Below, one piece after another: positions 25,671 through 36,609 of a stretch of DNA of 64,000 bases (position 1 is its first letter; every line of letters begins with the position of its first letter). The translations under genes and the position numbers were made by a program. This DNA comes from Nomia melanderi (taxonomy: Eukaryota; Arthropoda; Insecta; Hymenoptera; Halictidae): assembly GCF_051020985.1 (NCBI RefSeq), contig NC_135009.1:10858606-10922605 (forward strand). Direction: 5' to 3'. A model generated the notes under the pieces. That model searched no databases, was not told where the DNA came from, and saw nothing but the letters and a program-made list of their open reading frames with translations.

Positions 25671-26104
25671 CCCCTTGCCTTACAACAACGTGTCGGGCTC
25701 GTGGCGAAGATTTTAAAGAGAATTTAACAGGCAGAAATATTACTAAACTTTCTTGAATTCGCAGAGAATGCGTTAAGTCCAGAAAACGAAAGTTGTGATA
25801 ATTAACGTTTGGCTTCTGGAATTATTATACAACATATTCAGAAGCTATGAAAAGGGCTTTCTGAGCTAGAAGAAAGGAAGAAACGAATAAATCTTTTAAT
25901 GAGTAAACAGAATATTATTTATTTCATTGAAATTTAGAAAAATCAGAAAATATCAAAAAATACTTAACCGCATTGCCTTCTGAGCGACTCAATTATATTT
26001 TAGAGTAAACATAGACATATATTTTTCTTCCTTTTTCCAATAAATTATTAATGGCAAGGTAGTTGTATCGTTCATCGCTGAGAAGTAAATCATAGGGCAA
26101 GGGG
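25671..26104. mobile_element. TTAA-flanked pair or composite, CCCCTTGCC type (434 bp)
   Basis: Outer TTAA flanks (25667-25670, 26105-26108) bound inverted ends CCCCTTGCCTTA and (reverse complement) CCCCTTGCCCTA. Inside, TTAACCGCATTGCC near 25963 and GAATGCGTTAA near 25766-25776 form another inverted pair. So this may be two small elements (about 110 and 145 bp) in opposite orientation, or one 434-bp element with inner repeats. The right end resembles solo ends near 56774 and 63341 for some 20 bp. Confidence 0.5.
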
Positions 26105-26108
26105 TTAA

Positions 26109-29100
26109 TACACAGATTCCGTTTCGGAGCGAGCGAACAGCTTCCACTTACAGAAATTGAAGGAAACGCTCGCGGATCTCCCGGATGTTTCTGGAAATTC
26201 AAATTACAAACTTTTTCCAAGCGGAAATTCATTTCTCCTTTCGCTCGTCGTGTAATCTTGTCTCTCCTAGTTTCTTCCATCTGTCACGAGAGTTTCTGCT
26301 TTATTAATTATCTCCAGTTTCATCTGAGGTTTAATAATAGATCTGTGAAAATAATGAATGTGTTCGATAGTTTCGATTTCGATCCCTCATTGGCACACTT
26401 TAATAATTAATTCGATAATTAACCAAGTATATTCTTGATCTTGACAAGTAAAACGATTTTAAATAAATTCTTAATGAACGAGGGAACGTGGAAAAATTCG
26501 ATTGTGCCATTAGCATAATTGGAAGGAGGATATTACTGCGTTTTTTTGCGTGTTAAAGAGAAGGAAAGGAGGAAATCGATTTCGTCCTCGTCGGGGGACT
26601 TCGGTAAGCCCTTCAGGGTCCCGTAATTTTTAATATGCGCTGTTGGAATATTTCGCCGCTTTCATAGTCGCCCAGCGGGGGTCCCTGTTAACAGAGCGGG
26701 CCGAGAGGCTCGGTTAGCCGGGCTATCGGCACAATTCTCTCTCGTAGTCGTCATGGAAACCCCTCTTCAGGGTGCTCCCTTGGTCGAGAGAGTAGGCAGT
26801 TCCCAGAGGTTTAGGGTGTACCGTCGAACGCCCGGCGAACGACGTCGATCAAGGTGAACTGTACTCGGCCGCCGATAAATCTAAACGTTCCGCCTTATCT
26901 TTCGTCCCGTGTTCTTCCCAGCATCCTCCGAGAACCACGCGAAGAGACGTCAACGAATTGCGCGACAGACCGGAATAATTTCAATTCCAGTTGTTCCATC
27001 GTGATCCAGCGAGCCAAGACAAGCAAACCGACCCTTCCCACGCCGCGTTTTATTCGAAATCAGGGTTTATTGTCTCGCAACGCACACCATCGCTGGTCGA
27101 TAGCAAATCATTGCGATAAATCCTCCAAATGAATTTAAACGGTTGATTTATGGGTCGCTGGGAATACTTTTCGTATATTCAGCACGATATTTTGGAACGC
27201 GGGAGGATGAAAGCTTCTGGCAACAAGTACGGAAACGAAACATATTTGAATTATTGGAAGCGAGGATAATGGGAGGATATCGGCGAAAGATGAGACAAAA
27301 GGAGGAAGCAGGAGAAAGAGGATCAAAAGAGGAAGCGAATCTTTATGAAAGTAGCAAAGAATTTTCCGTTAAATTTACGATCGAAGAGACACACGGACAG
27401 AATCACGCAGACCTGTACAGACACGGAAAGAAAAAAAAGGACAACACTGTCCGAGTTATACGCGAGCACGGATCGATCACGCCTGTCGCGATAAGCTGAC
27501 ACCGGCGGATAAATCCGAGGAATCGGCGCTGATCTTGCGACGGACCCTCGTTCTATCAAAATCATCCCTCCATTTTGTCTTCCCTTTTTAGACGACGGAT
27601 CAGCCAGCTCCAGTCCTCGTTCGAGGCTCGCGGATTTGCCTCGCTGGTGCTCGTAAACGGCAAGGGGAAAAAGAGGAGATTCGGGAAAATCGAAGACGAC
27701 CTATAAACCGAGATGTCACCGTCGAGGCCGCCCCTTTTTATCGAGCCGGCCCTTCCGCCGGGAAAATATTGCGACGGAGATCGAACGGTCCGGAGGATCC
27801 TCGCGATATCGGCCGGAATGTAAAGTCCGAAAACGTATTTCGAGCCCTGATTTACCGGCCGTAAATCACCGGCGAAACTTTCGAGCTGCGGGGAGGGCGG
27901 TTGAAACAGAGTTTCGCAATTCGTGCGTGAATGTGGATCGTTGCAAAGGGGGTAGAATACGTAAAACGGAACTCCATATACATCGGACAAAGTAGAACAA
28001 TGGCGAGATCCGTCGCGATGATAAGTTTGCTAATCCGGATTCCATTAATTCAGAAAAACTGAGATAAACCGTAGGGGGACAGCGGAAAAACCGAATGGGA
28101 ATTATACTTTCCCTTTGAACTCAGGTTTCCTGCGAACGTTGAGCATCGACGACCGTTAAAGAGTAAATACGCAATATCCACGTTCCGTTTCACTACAATC
28201 CGTCGCCAACATTTCCGCGACGTACCATGAATCAACGTTTTAACGCAATCTTAATCCCAACTATATTCAGAACTGCGTTACGATAAGGGAGAATATTTTA
28301 TACAGAGCACTCCCTTAACTGAATCACTTTCCAAGACACTAAGTATCAAACTCAGATCCGAGCGAATGGGTGAAGTCTCCAATAGGAGAATCCTTTTGCC
28401 AAGATCCAAGAGGATACCTTCACGGTCCAGCAGTTCAGGGAACGCCGAAGATCGAGGATCATTTTCGACCAGAAATTCGCGTATCATTGCTCCATCCCCG
28501 TTCTTCGATCATGCTGGCTCGGAGCTCCGTCCGATGAATCCGCCCTCGGCGGTCGCAGGCACCTTCGGCCGCGCTGGTGAGGTCAACCGTGAAACATTTA
28601 TAGTGTCACGAGGATGTGTGCAGGCCGACGACGGGAGGACGGCGCGCAGGGCGGCTACGGGGGTGCGAGGAGGGCGGCGCGGAGGCGCATGTGCGCTCCA
28701 GCTGCAACGCAACCTACGAATGCGCGTAGAGGGTTCTAAAAATACGCGGCCACCCCGAGTGCACTTGAAACTGCACCGACGGAGCCTGTGCCCGAGGGAG
28801 AGCGGCGCGGGGGGTGACGGAGACGGCGTACGGCCGACGTCGATAGGCAATTTCACGAGGCGGCGCGACGCGTCGGAGCATCCCTCGGATCGTAAACCGG
28901 TCCGACGGCTGCGGACCGGCCAATAAACAAATTTGTCTGCGCGGAGGGGGAACGCGTTGGAGGAAAGGCGATTAACCCTTTACAGTCGAGAATATTTTTC
29001 TCGGCAAATATTCATTTTCTGATGGAACATCAGTGATATTTTGTGTAATTTACAAGGAAGTATCTTCCATTCGTTAAAGGACGGAACTGTTTCATTTCGA

Positions 29101-32100
29101 TGTTCCATGTGTTAATGCAATATATAATATTTAATGCTGAATTTTAAATTATTGAATATTGTTGAGGCAAATCGAACGGCGATTAAAAGGGTCTTGAGAG
29201 CAAAGGGTTAATATTTTTGTCTAGTTTTGCGTGAATTTTGGGTGGACCGGATGCGAGGAGTTAGAGGGATGTGTGCAGATTTGTCGATGATAAAGGGAGA
29301 ACGTGTTCCAAAAGAAATGACTAACTCTTTGTACCTAAGAATCACTCCAAATTTGGTGACAGAGAAGGAATCGAAGTATTCAATATTCTTTGACCACGTG
29401 TAGATAACATTATCTTGAATTAATTTAACTAGCTTAGCAAAACGACGAATGTTAAAACGCGATTGAAGTTTATTTCCTTGGCTCTCCGAGCTTCCTAAAT
29501 TAATTATTCGATACATTCTCGTCTACCCGCATGTAATAACCATAAAGGCGGTTTAGATACGAAAATAAAAGCCCTAGGAAGAAATAGAGCTGTAAAAGAC
29601 ACAGGGGAATCCCCCGTAAAGTTTATACCGGGGGTTGATGTATGTAGATAAGAAGGGTTCTGGGTAGAACGCGTCGAACCATGATCTTAGAGCTTTCTCT
29701 ACAGATGGAGGAGCGTATCCCGGTAAAAGCGGCTAGAAGATCATCTCAAAAACAAGATCACAATCGAACAATCACCATTTTCCGCGAGAAAATTCCACAT
29801 TCAATTCGAGACCAACCATCGATGTTACTTTTTCGTAGCAAATAGCGATACATTACAATTCACCCGATAAGAATACAGGTGAACCTGCTCGGATACTCTT
29901 GCGCAACAGTTCTTCGAGATCGCCGTAACGATATCGCACGATCAAAAATCTGCTTGCCTCGTCCAAAATAAATCAGAATAAACATGCGGGATAAAGCACG
30001 AGACGCGAGCGAGGAGACTAAGGAACGCGGGAGAATAAGATTCCAGTGCAATGCACGGGCTGCAACGAAGATTCGTCCATTCCTGTCACGCGTGTCTCTC
30101 GATCGCGATTACGACACCAGGACAGGCGTCGTTACATCGAATCTTCGCTTGTTACCGTCGGGAAGGGTAGACGGGGATCCATTTCCATCCGGCGAGCGGC
30201 ATCGTGCCGCGCGTTATTCTAAGCGCCGCGGATTCTGCACCCTCTCCCGTCGTCCCTTCGTTTCTATGGCGACTCGGGAGGGCTGGCATCCCTCGCAGAT
30301 CGAGCAAGCGTCGCAGGTTGATTGTAGGTGCTCGCGTATCCCCGCCTGTAAACGCGGGACGATCCGTCAGGACTCGGAGGGTCGCTCCTCCCGAGGGTAG
30401 CGCTCGACTCGCTCCTGATCAGCGAAGTATCCTCGGCTAGCACTTCCGCAATTTCTTCTCCCGTTCGAGTATCACGGTAAAACGCGTTCCTGTTAAAACC
30501 TTGGACTTCATCCGCTGCGTCCTCGACGGCACTTATTCCTGTGTTTAATCTTCATCACCGGATACTGCCGTAGAGTCCTCCCATTATTGGATGGGACGAT
30601 ATTTTTTTCCTGGTTTTAGGAGAACGTGGAACATTTGATAGTACGTTGTTTGAAAATCTGTAGCCGAGTATCGACAGCGTAGTAGTATTGTATTTGTTGT
30701 ACTTGTACGGATTTGAATAGCAAATCCTTGCAGTGTTGAGTTATGGCTTTTGATAATTTCACGCGGAAGCGTTCATCGCATCGCGAGTTTCATTTTCGAG
30801 AAACTCGTTGTTCCAGTTTTCAAGGATAGTAATGGAATTAGATTCTAGGAGCTCTGAACAGTATCTCGAGCTTTCAGAGTAGCTCTGATTCAACTCCTGA
30901 TATCATGCGTTTCATCACGGCACTCGAGAATAGATCTGGAGGATCGAAAATGGCTGTTGCTATCCAGCGAGAAGTGGATTCCGCGTAAACGGTCCTTGAA
31001 ACGAAACGCCAGCATCGAGACGAGTTGCCTGCGAGCGTTAGATATTAGCTTATTCCCGCCGACGTTTAAAATAATCGCCACGGAGGAAGAAAATATGATT
31101 CATTCAAGGGAAAAAGTAGAAACGTAGGCGACCTTCTTCCACGAACGATTTCGCGAATGCAGGCGCGGATTTCTTTGATAGCCGGCGCTCGGAACAGAGA
31201 CGGAGGCTGAAAGAGCGACTGTGCTCGAAAACGTTCGGTAAAAACCGTAGGCCTTCGCGGACCCTGAGGGGAGGCGTGTTCCTCTCACAACGCCGCCTTG
31301 AAACAAAGTCGATTACCATGACGTCGTTAACGAGATTTCGCGGAAACGTTAAAAAGACGACGGTCAAGGGTGTCGGTCGGCGGACGTTGATAATGCCCGG
31401 CCTGTCCGCTTTCTCTGGGAACGGTACGGGACGATTAAAGTCGCATCAGGAGAGGGTTATCGAGCCTGTTTCGCGAATGGAGCCGATGAAACACTCTCCG
31501 CTGTATTTTCGGCCGCGGCGCGAATGTGATCTGACTAAACAAGTGGAGCGTCGTTTAGAAGCAGCGTAAATATACGGCGGGAAAGGAAGTGGCACACGGA
31601 GATGTGAGCAAATTTACAGTCTCCCCTGCTGCTATCCAAGCTGGCCTGAACATTCGCTACAGCGAGCCCCAGGGCCACTACTGTATCGTTTCGCTTCACA
31701 TTTTCTGGAACGAACGATGATAACGTTATAGCTACAGTGTTCCTCGCGGACAGTCGCGTTTATTTGCTTAGCGATTCCCTCGGTGAAACAGCCTGCACCA
31801 TTCTGTATCTGCTGGTTTGTCGAAACGATTGGTTTCCCAGTGATACTTGATGGCATTCTAATTTCTGGCGACAGACTCAAGGAGCATCAAACACGGTGCT
31901 CTTCGTTTTAAGGATTAGAAGGACACATTTGTAATAATATTTTTAATCGTTTCTCTTAAAAGGATCCTCATTGCTGCAACCACAAATCAAGGAACCAGTA
32001 AGCAAATCTTATGATACTTTTAAGGTTCACGACAGGCAAAAAGAATGATAGATCCAAGTTAAGAACTTATGAGGAAAAATCTGAGTATTCCTATACTTTG

Positions 32101-32858
32101 TTCACCCACTGAACATTGTGGATGTACCACAATTCTTAAGAAGAGAACGCAATGTCCCATTCCAGTCGTTGACGACCGATCACCGTCCCGAATCCCGCGC
32201 TTTGCACCTGCAGCGTAGACTCTCGCGGTCTTCTATTTGACATTTTTCGTATCCCGTTCTGCGGCCGACAGTCTCGTCGGGTGCCTGGCCGGATTCCAGG
32301 GATATAAATTGTCGGGATTTCGTTGTCTCCGATACTTTGCCGCCCCTCTCGAGAACTTTCCTGCCTCCGTCAGCTCCGATGCCCCGGCCCCCGTTGAAAC
32401 CGAACGAAACAGATTTCGCAACCGGTTCTTCTTCGATCGCGCGCGCGGATGTTCTGCAATTATCCGCGGTTTCGAATCGTTGTTGCACGCTCTCCTGTGT
32501 TTCTCGGCACGAGCGAGCGCTCGCGCACGTGTTCCATAGGCGAGATTGCGCAACGATAGAGAAAGGAACACGGAGTAATGGAAATCGTGAAAGTTTCGCG
32601 GTGCATTTGCGCGACCGGTCCCGCCACGAGTCTCGCCGCCTTCCCTGTGAATCAAAGGTTACAGCCGGAAAAGGTGATTTGCCGCCACCGTTTTTCCGCC
32701 GCGGCGAATCCGCGTCTGCCCCTCTGTGCCAGCTCGCTTCGCGGAAAGACGAGACGCGAAGTAATGAGCGTCGAAGTGGCCTCGCCGCGCGAATAATGAA
32801 TTTTTCCGCGGCTCTTTTGCCGCCGCGCGACGCGACACCGTCGCCCCGTTTGCTCGGC
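26109..32858. other. Noncoding stretch with GC-rich islands, no supported gene
   Basis: Islands at 27550-27900, 28500-28960, 30000-30420, 31100-31560 and 32200-32858 could be regulatory or unmethylated CpG-rich DNA. The last carries a 248-codon minus frame opposite a 197-codon plus frame; both are Arg/Ser-rich without domains. The TTAA element at 28976-29207 is listed separately. Confidence 0.4.
28976..29207. mobile_element. TTAA-flanked TIR element (232 bp), CCCTTT type
   Basis: TTAA flanks lie at 28972-28975 and 29208-29211. Left end CCCTTTACAGTCGAG, right end (reverse complement) CCCTTTGCTCTCAAG, 11 of 15 identical. Its minus strand shares words with the plus strand of the 61185 element (for example around CGAAATGAAACAGTTCC), so the two appear to be one family in opposite orientation. 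It sits directly after the GC-rich island at 28500-28960. Confidence 0.7.
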
Positions 32859-33264
32859 AAAAGGACTTTCCGTCCGGGTAAATGCGACTCACAGTCATCT
32901 TCTTGCATTACGCGGCCGACTACCAAGTGATTATTTAGGAATTAGAAGTACGAGAAACTCGGAACCCACAAGAAGAAAGAACAGGGATACGTCCGCTAAA
33001 TATTCCTTGATTATTTCGAATCGCTTTTGAAAGGAGAAAAGAATATTGTATTTAGCGAATACCAAAGATTGCCCGGTGAAAAGACTTTTCGCAATAGGCA
33101 AATGCGACCATCTTCCCGCATTACGTGTCCGACTACTGGAAGATTGTTTAGAAATTAGAAATACGATGGAAGTCGGAAGCTGCGGGAAAAAGGAGAAAAC
33201 AATTGTGCGCCCGATAAAAGTTGCCGGATTATTTCGAATCGCTGCTTAAGCGCGAAAGGAATAC
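32859..33264 (+). repeat. Old tandem duplication (about 190 bp, offset about 219 bp)
   Basis: Copy A (32859-33046) and copy B (33077-33264) share ordered blocks: AAATGCGAC (32880 and 33100), CGCATTACG-like, CCGACTAC, ATTAGAA, and ATTATTTCGAATCGCT near the end (33010 and 33228). Offsets run 218-220 bp, so small indels have accumulated. No open frame is conserved between copies. Confidence 0.65.
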
Positions 33265-34964
33265 CGCGCTCGAAAAATAATGAAAATTACCCTGAAACGC
33301 TATCGCCACCGCTAACGATAATCTTCACACATGCCGCTGCAGCGGCCGGATAATCTCGCGCGGCACGGGCTTTCCGCGGAATCGGAATCCGTTCGGTACA
33401 CCTTCGATAATGGTCCCGGTCGGCTGTATCTCGTGCGGCGTGCGCTAATATATGCGCGTAATAACGACGCGCTATGGGCGCAATAATGAAGCTTCGATAT
33501 TACACGCGAGACCAAAACCCGGATTCCGATCGCGGCGAACATCTTCCGTGGCGCCGGGACCAAGCGCATGGCGGGAAGTGGCAAGGGTCTGATTCTTACG
33601 CCGGGAAACGATTACGAAGAACGATCGTTTTATTCTACGAGAACGTCAGGAAAGTAAACGTTATTGCTAGCGATCCTCTAATGATCTCTCGAAGAACCAG
33701 AACGAACGAAGAATTTCGATTTTTAATCGGCGCCAATGGAATGCTAATAAAACGTTTATACGTCCATTATACCGCGTGACCTCCTGGTATTGGGATCAAT
33801 ATTTACCATTTGTATTACAGTCGCGTGTCTTTTTTCGGTTGCCCTGTGCGCGCGCGTGTATGTATGTGTCCTCGGGCAAACAGAATTTGAAGACGGGAAC
33901 AGTCGGTGTTATTTGCACGCAGCGGTACGAGAAGCGAGCGTGTATGGCCCGAGACATCTGCAGTCTGCGGGCGCAAGGTCCTGTCGGTTTCGCCATCGCC
34001 GACGGAAATGGCGACGAAGCGCCCGATCAGCGACGCAACGATGTTAGTCATCGGCGTAGCCGTAAAAATGGAGAAATATTTGCTCGAAGTGTTTGATCGC
34101 GGGCGTCGTCGAACCTGAGCACAGGCGCGGACAGGGAAAACGAAAGAGGGGAAGAAACGTGGGAGTGAAGGAAAAATATGAAACCCGGGAATGAGGCGTG
34201 CGATCGAACGTAAACGGACTTAATTTCTGTTCAACGGGGGCATCTTTTGTCACGCGAGTATAATTGCGCGAGTGCGTCGGACCGTAAAGAGAAAATCGTT
34301 GGAATAAATCCTGTATTGGATCGAATTTGATCCATTATTGCGAGCGGATTAAACGTCCGGCACGGTTCCCTGGATTTAAAAATAAATCTGGTAAAAATTT
34401 AATGAACGCCTTTGTTACTTCCATCCGCAGCGAAATACGGGCTCGTAAGATTAATAAATTTTAATTTGCCGATATTATTGGCTCGCGTCTTAATGTTATA
34501 TTTTATTTTATAAAAGCCTAGCAATTCGTCCTTTCAACGATTGTGGTATAACGGAGAACTTCTTTGATATTTATATAACGCGCTTATTAGCGAGGGCGAT
34601 ATTAATAGAGCATAATAATATCTTTATTGCATCATATAAAGCAATCAAGGAGATTTCACTATTGCTGTCGCAATGTCTAACCTATATAGATTAATCATAA
34701 TCTTGAAGATGCTAGAAGATAATCAGTAGCGCTCTGGAATTAACATAAACTAGTCGAAAGATATTCGAAACCAAGAAACGGCAAAAAGTGGAGACAGAAG
34801 GAAAACAAAAGATAAACATAGAAAAGAAATGATCAGGCTCATTACCGTGAACAAAGAAGAAAGCCTCGTTCGATCGTTGGGTCGAATAACATTCGCACGC
34901 TCTTTCGCACGTTATAATTCGAATAATCGAGGTTCTATGCATTTCCATAAACTCCGCGCTCGAC
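33265..34964. other. Upstream region of the promoter, no gene seen
   Basis: Moderately CpG-rich to about 34300, then AT-rich (34380-34720) up to the GAGA-rich promoter. Small overlapping frames near 33780-34120 lie on both strands and are not supported. Confidence 0.35.
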
Positions 34965-35300
34965 ACAGATAGAGCGAGCGAGAAAGAGAGACGCGTTCCG
35001 CGTTCGCCTCGATCGAGTTTGATTCAGCCAGTTCGAATGATGGCCGTTGCGCGGCGCTGGTTGCGCAGTGGCGCTGCACGCCGATGGCGCCGGCTAGGAG
35101 CGGGATCGTCAGTCGCAGAGGGACCACGCTCGGTGGCGGTCGTGAGTTTGTTGCAAGAGAGAAAGAACGTGTACTAGGACGAAGGAGCTGAAGACAGAAA
35201 GGAAAAGAGAGATATACACTCACAAAGGAAGAGAAAAGAGATAGCCGTCGAAAGAGAGTGCGAGGAAGGAGCAGAGAGAGAGAGAGAGAGAGAGACAGAG
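34965..35300 (+). promoter_or_regulatory. GAGA-rich promoter-proximal region
   Basis: Short GAGAG and GCGAGCGAG runs occur at 34971-34996, 35156-35165, 35205-35250 and as a pure (GA)n at 35272-35296, on both sides of the start at 35111. A GC-rich segment with repeated GGCGC words (about 35055-35094) lies just before the start. In insects such clusters bind GAGA factor and keep promoters nucleosome-free. That role is inferred from motif density only. Confidence 0.5.
35109..35144 (+). promoter_or_regulatory. Core promoter: initiator plus DPE
   Basis: The sequence TCAGTC at 35109-35114 matches the arthropod initiator consensus TCAKTY exactly and places the start base A at 35111. GGTCGTG at 35138-35144 matches the downstream promoter element RGWCGTG and begins at +28, the spacing TFIID requires. 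There is no TATA box at -30, as is usual for DPE promoters. The region upstream (34970-35000) and the leader downstream carry GAGAG runs, the kind of site bound by GAGA factor at paused developmental promoters. The motifs and spacing are seen directly; promoter activity is inferred from them and from the splice sites that follow. Confidence 0.75.
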
Positions 35301-35484
35301 GGAGTAGTCGAAGAGGACACACAACACGACGCGTAGGAGAAAACAGAAAGACGTGCTGCGTTCGTGGTCGCGGTCGAGGAAAGTTGAAACGCGGGGTCCC
35401 GCTGGATCGTGTGCGCGTGAAGAAAACAGTTTTTGTAACCTCGTCTCGTTCGATTGTCGTGCGTCGTCTCGGTTCGTTCCTCTG
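35111..35484 (+). other. Putative first exon (5' leader) of an unidentified long gene
   Basis: The exon begins at the initiator A and ends at a donor, TCTG|GTGAGT, at 35485. It is 374 nt, purine-rich, with GA runs, and no frame across it resembles a known protein, so it is best read as untranslated leader. It joins the next leader exon across a 63-nt intron that has all four splice signals. The gene continues to the right and its product cannot be named from this window. The 5' end rests on the core promoter motifs. The 3' end rests on the donor plus the matching branch point and acceptor. It could instead be unspliced and continuous to 36093. Confidence 0.55.
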
Positions 35485-35547
35485 GTGAGTGTGTTCGGCA
35501 AAGGCCTAACGGCGCGCGCGCGCGCCTCCCCCCACCCCCCTCCACAG
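35485..35547 (+). other. Minimal 63-nt leader intron
   Basis: The donor GTGAGTG is at 35485, the branch point CTAAC at 35506-35510, a C-rich pyrimidine tract at 35526-35543, and the acceptor CACAG ends at 35547. The branch A (35509) lies 38 nt before the intron end. About 60 nt is the commonest intron size class in flies and is normal for insects. An alternating CG run at 35511-35525 sits inside and could adopt Z-DNA. All elements are directly visible; actual use is inferred. Confidence 0.55.
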
Positions 35548-35633
35548 TGTCCGTGTGGTGCGTGCAAAAACATCGCACGGGTTGTATCTCTCTCGCTTGT
35601 TACGCTTTTTGGTGTATCCGTGTTTCCTTGTCA

Positions 35634-35818
35634 CACATATATGTACCGGGGAAAGTGTACTCGTACACTATATTAGTATACAAACGTATATATACATATA
35701 TATATATACACATATTTATATATACATATATATATACGCAAGCATATATATATACATATATATTTATTAGTACATACATATTCTACGTATATATATATGT
35801 AAAATACACATATATACG
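35634..35818 (+). repeat. TA/CA compound microsatellite inside the putative leader exon
   Basis: TATATACA-type units with a few interruptions. It gives an artificial I-Y-T-rich open frame. It lies between the small leader intron and the donor at 36094. Confidence 0.8.
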
Positions 35819-35914
35819 TGCGAAAGGAAGATACGCGCCGGGTAACGTCGCGTACAGTGCACGAAACCAAGAAGGAGCGAGAAGGGACAACAGAGTAGAA
35901 GAAGAAATCAGCAA

Positions 35915-35988
35915 AGAAGAAGGAGGAGGACGAGGCGAACGAGGAGGAGGAGGAGGTGGTGGCGGCGGCGGTGTGGAGGGGGAGGCGG
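35915..35988 (+). repeat. GAA/GGA/GGT/GGC purine-rich tract
   Basis: Triplet-like runs (GAAGGAGGA, then GGAGGAGGAGG, then GGTGGTGGCGGCGGC) about 100 nt before the donor at 36094. They could act as exonic splicing enhancers, or simply be simple sequence. Confidence 0.6.
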
Positions 35989-36554
35989 TACGAAGTGTTG
36001 GATTTGTTTTCTCGCACAACGGTGGAGCAAAACGGCCTCAAACTGTGGGGCTCTGGGGCGTTTTTTCTTCCTCCGCAAGGGATGTACTACCCCGTAAGTG
36101 ATTGTTTTCATTTTTTATGAACACAGTGCGTTCACCGGTATATACCGATGACTTCGGCTATCGCGTACGCGGGACAGAGAAAAACGAGCGAATCAGTTTG
36201 CGAGGGAGGGAGGCGTCTCTGCGTTGCCCTCGCTCTCTCAGTGACTCTCTCTTTCTCTTTCTTTCTCCCTTGTCCGGTCTACCCTCTCTTCGCTGGATAC
36301 GTTCGAAGGCGTCGGTTCGATATGAGGCGCCAGGCCTCGCGGACCACGGTTACTTTCTATTTTCAACCTGTGCACGGGATTCGATCGCCTGCTTAATCGC
36401 GGATTCGAATCGCTGGAACGTGAACCCCGCGATCGATCCTTCTCCCCGTAACCGATTAACGAGGAACACCACGCGTCGAGACGTGGTCAGACGGACGACG
36501 CGCACGCACGGTGTTGTTGCTCCGAAACTCAAATAACCTTACTCTCGAATCGTG

Positions 36555-36609
36555 GTCTCTCTGTCTCTCTTTCTCTCTCTCTCTGTCTCTCTCAAGAGAG
36601 AGAGAGAGT
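36555..36609 (+). repeat. CT-rich tract followed by GA repeat (palindrome)
   Basis: A CT tract (36555-36593) is joined by AA to a GA tract (36595-36608), so CTCTCTCAAGAGAGAG is a perfect inverted repeat, with looser pairing outward. It could form a hairpin in RNA or a triplex-type structure in DNA. It also supplies GAGA motifs early in the long intron. Confidence 0.65.

Larger units (their letters stand above)
35548..36093 (+). other. Putative second leader exon ending at the long-intron donor
   Basis: This 546-nt segment runs from the acceptor of the 63-nt intron to a strong donor, CCC|GTAAGTG, at 36094. It includes a TA/CA microsatellite (35634-35818) and a purine-rich GAA/GGA/GGC tract (35915-35988) that could act as exonic splicing enhancer. 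Several upstream ATGs occur, so it looks like long leader RNA. An ATG at 36082, with G at -3, would give four codons (M-Y-Y-P) ending exactly at the donor in phase 0. This could be the true translation start, but nothing in the window tests it. A long open frame also crosses this exon, but its middle is microsatellite-encoded and I do not call it coding. Confidence 0.45.

Noticed and set aside
28366..28926. 186-codon plus frame in a GC-rich island
   Set aside because: Low-complexity Arg/Gly composition with comparable frames on the minus strand.
32180..32930. 248-codon minus frame opposite a 197-codon plus frame
   Set aside because: Both lie in the same CpG-rich island, are Arg/Ser-rich, have no domain or codon signal, and each mirrors the other, as expected when stop codons are rare.
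35454..36101. 215-codon plus frame across the leader
   Set aside because: Its middle is encoded by the TA/CA microsatellite and its end by GGA/GGC repeats. It also crosses the acceptor and stops just past the donor at 36094.
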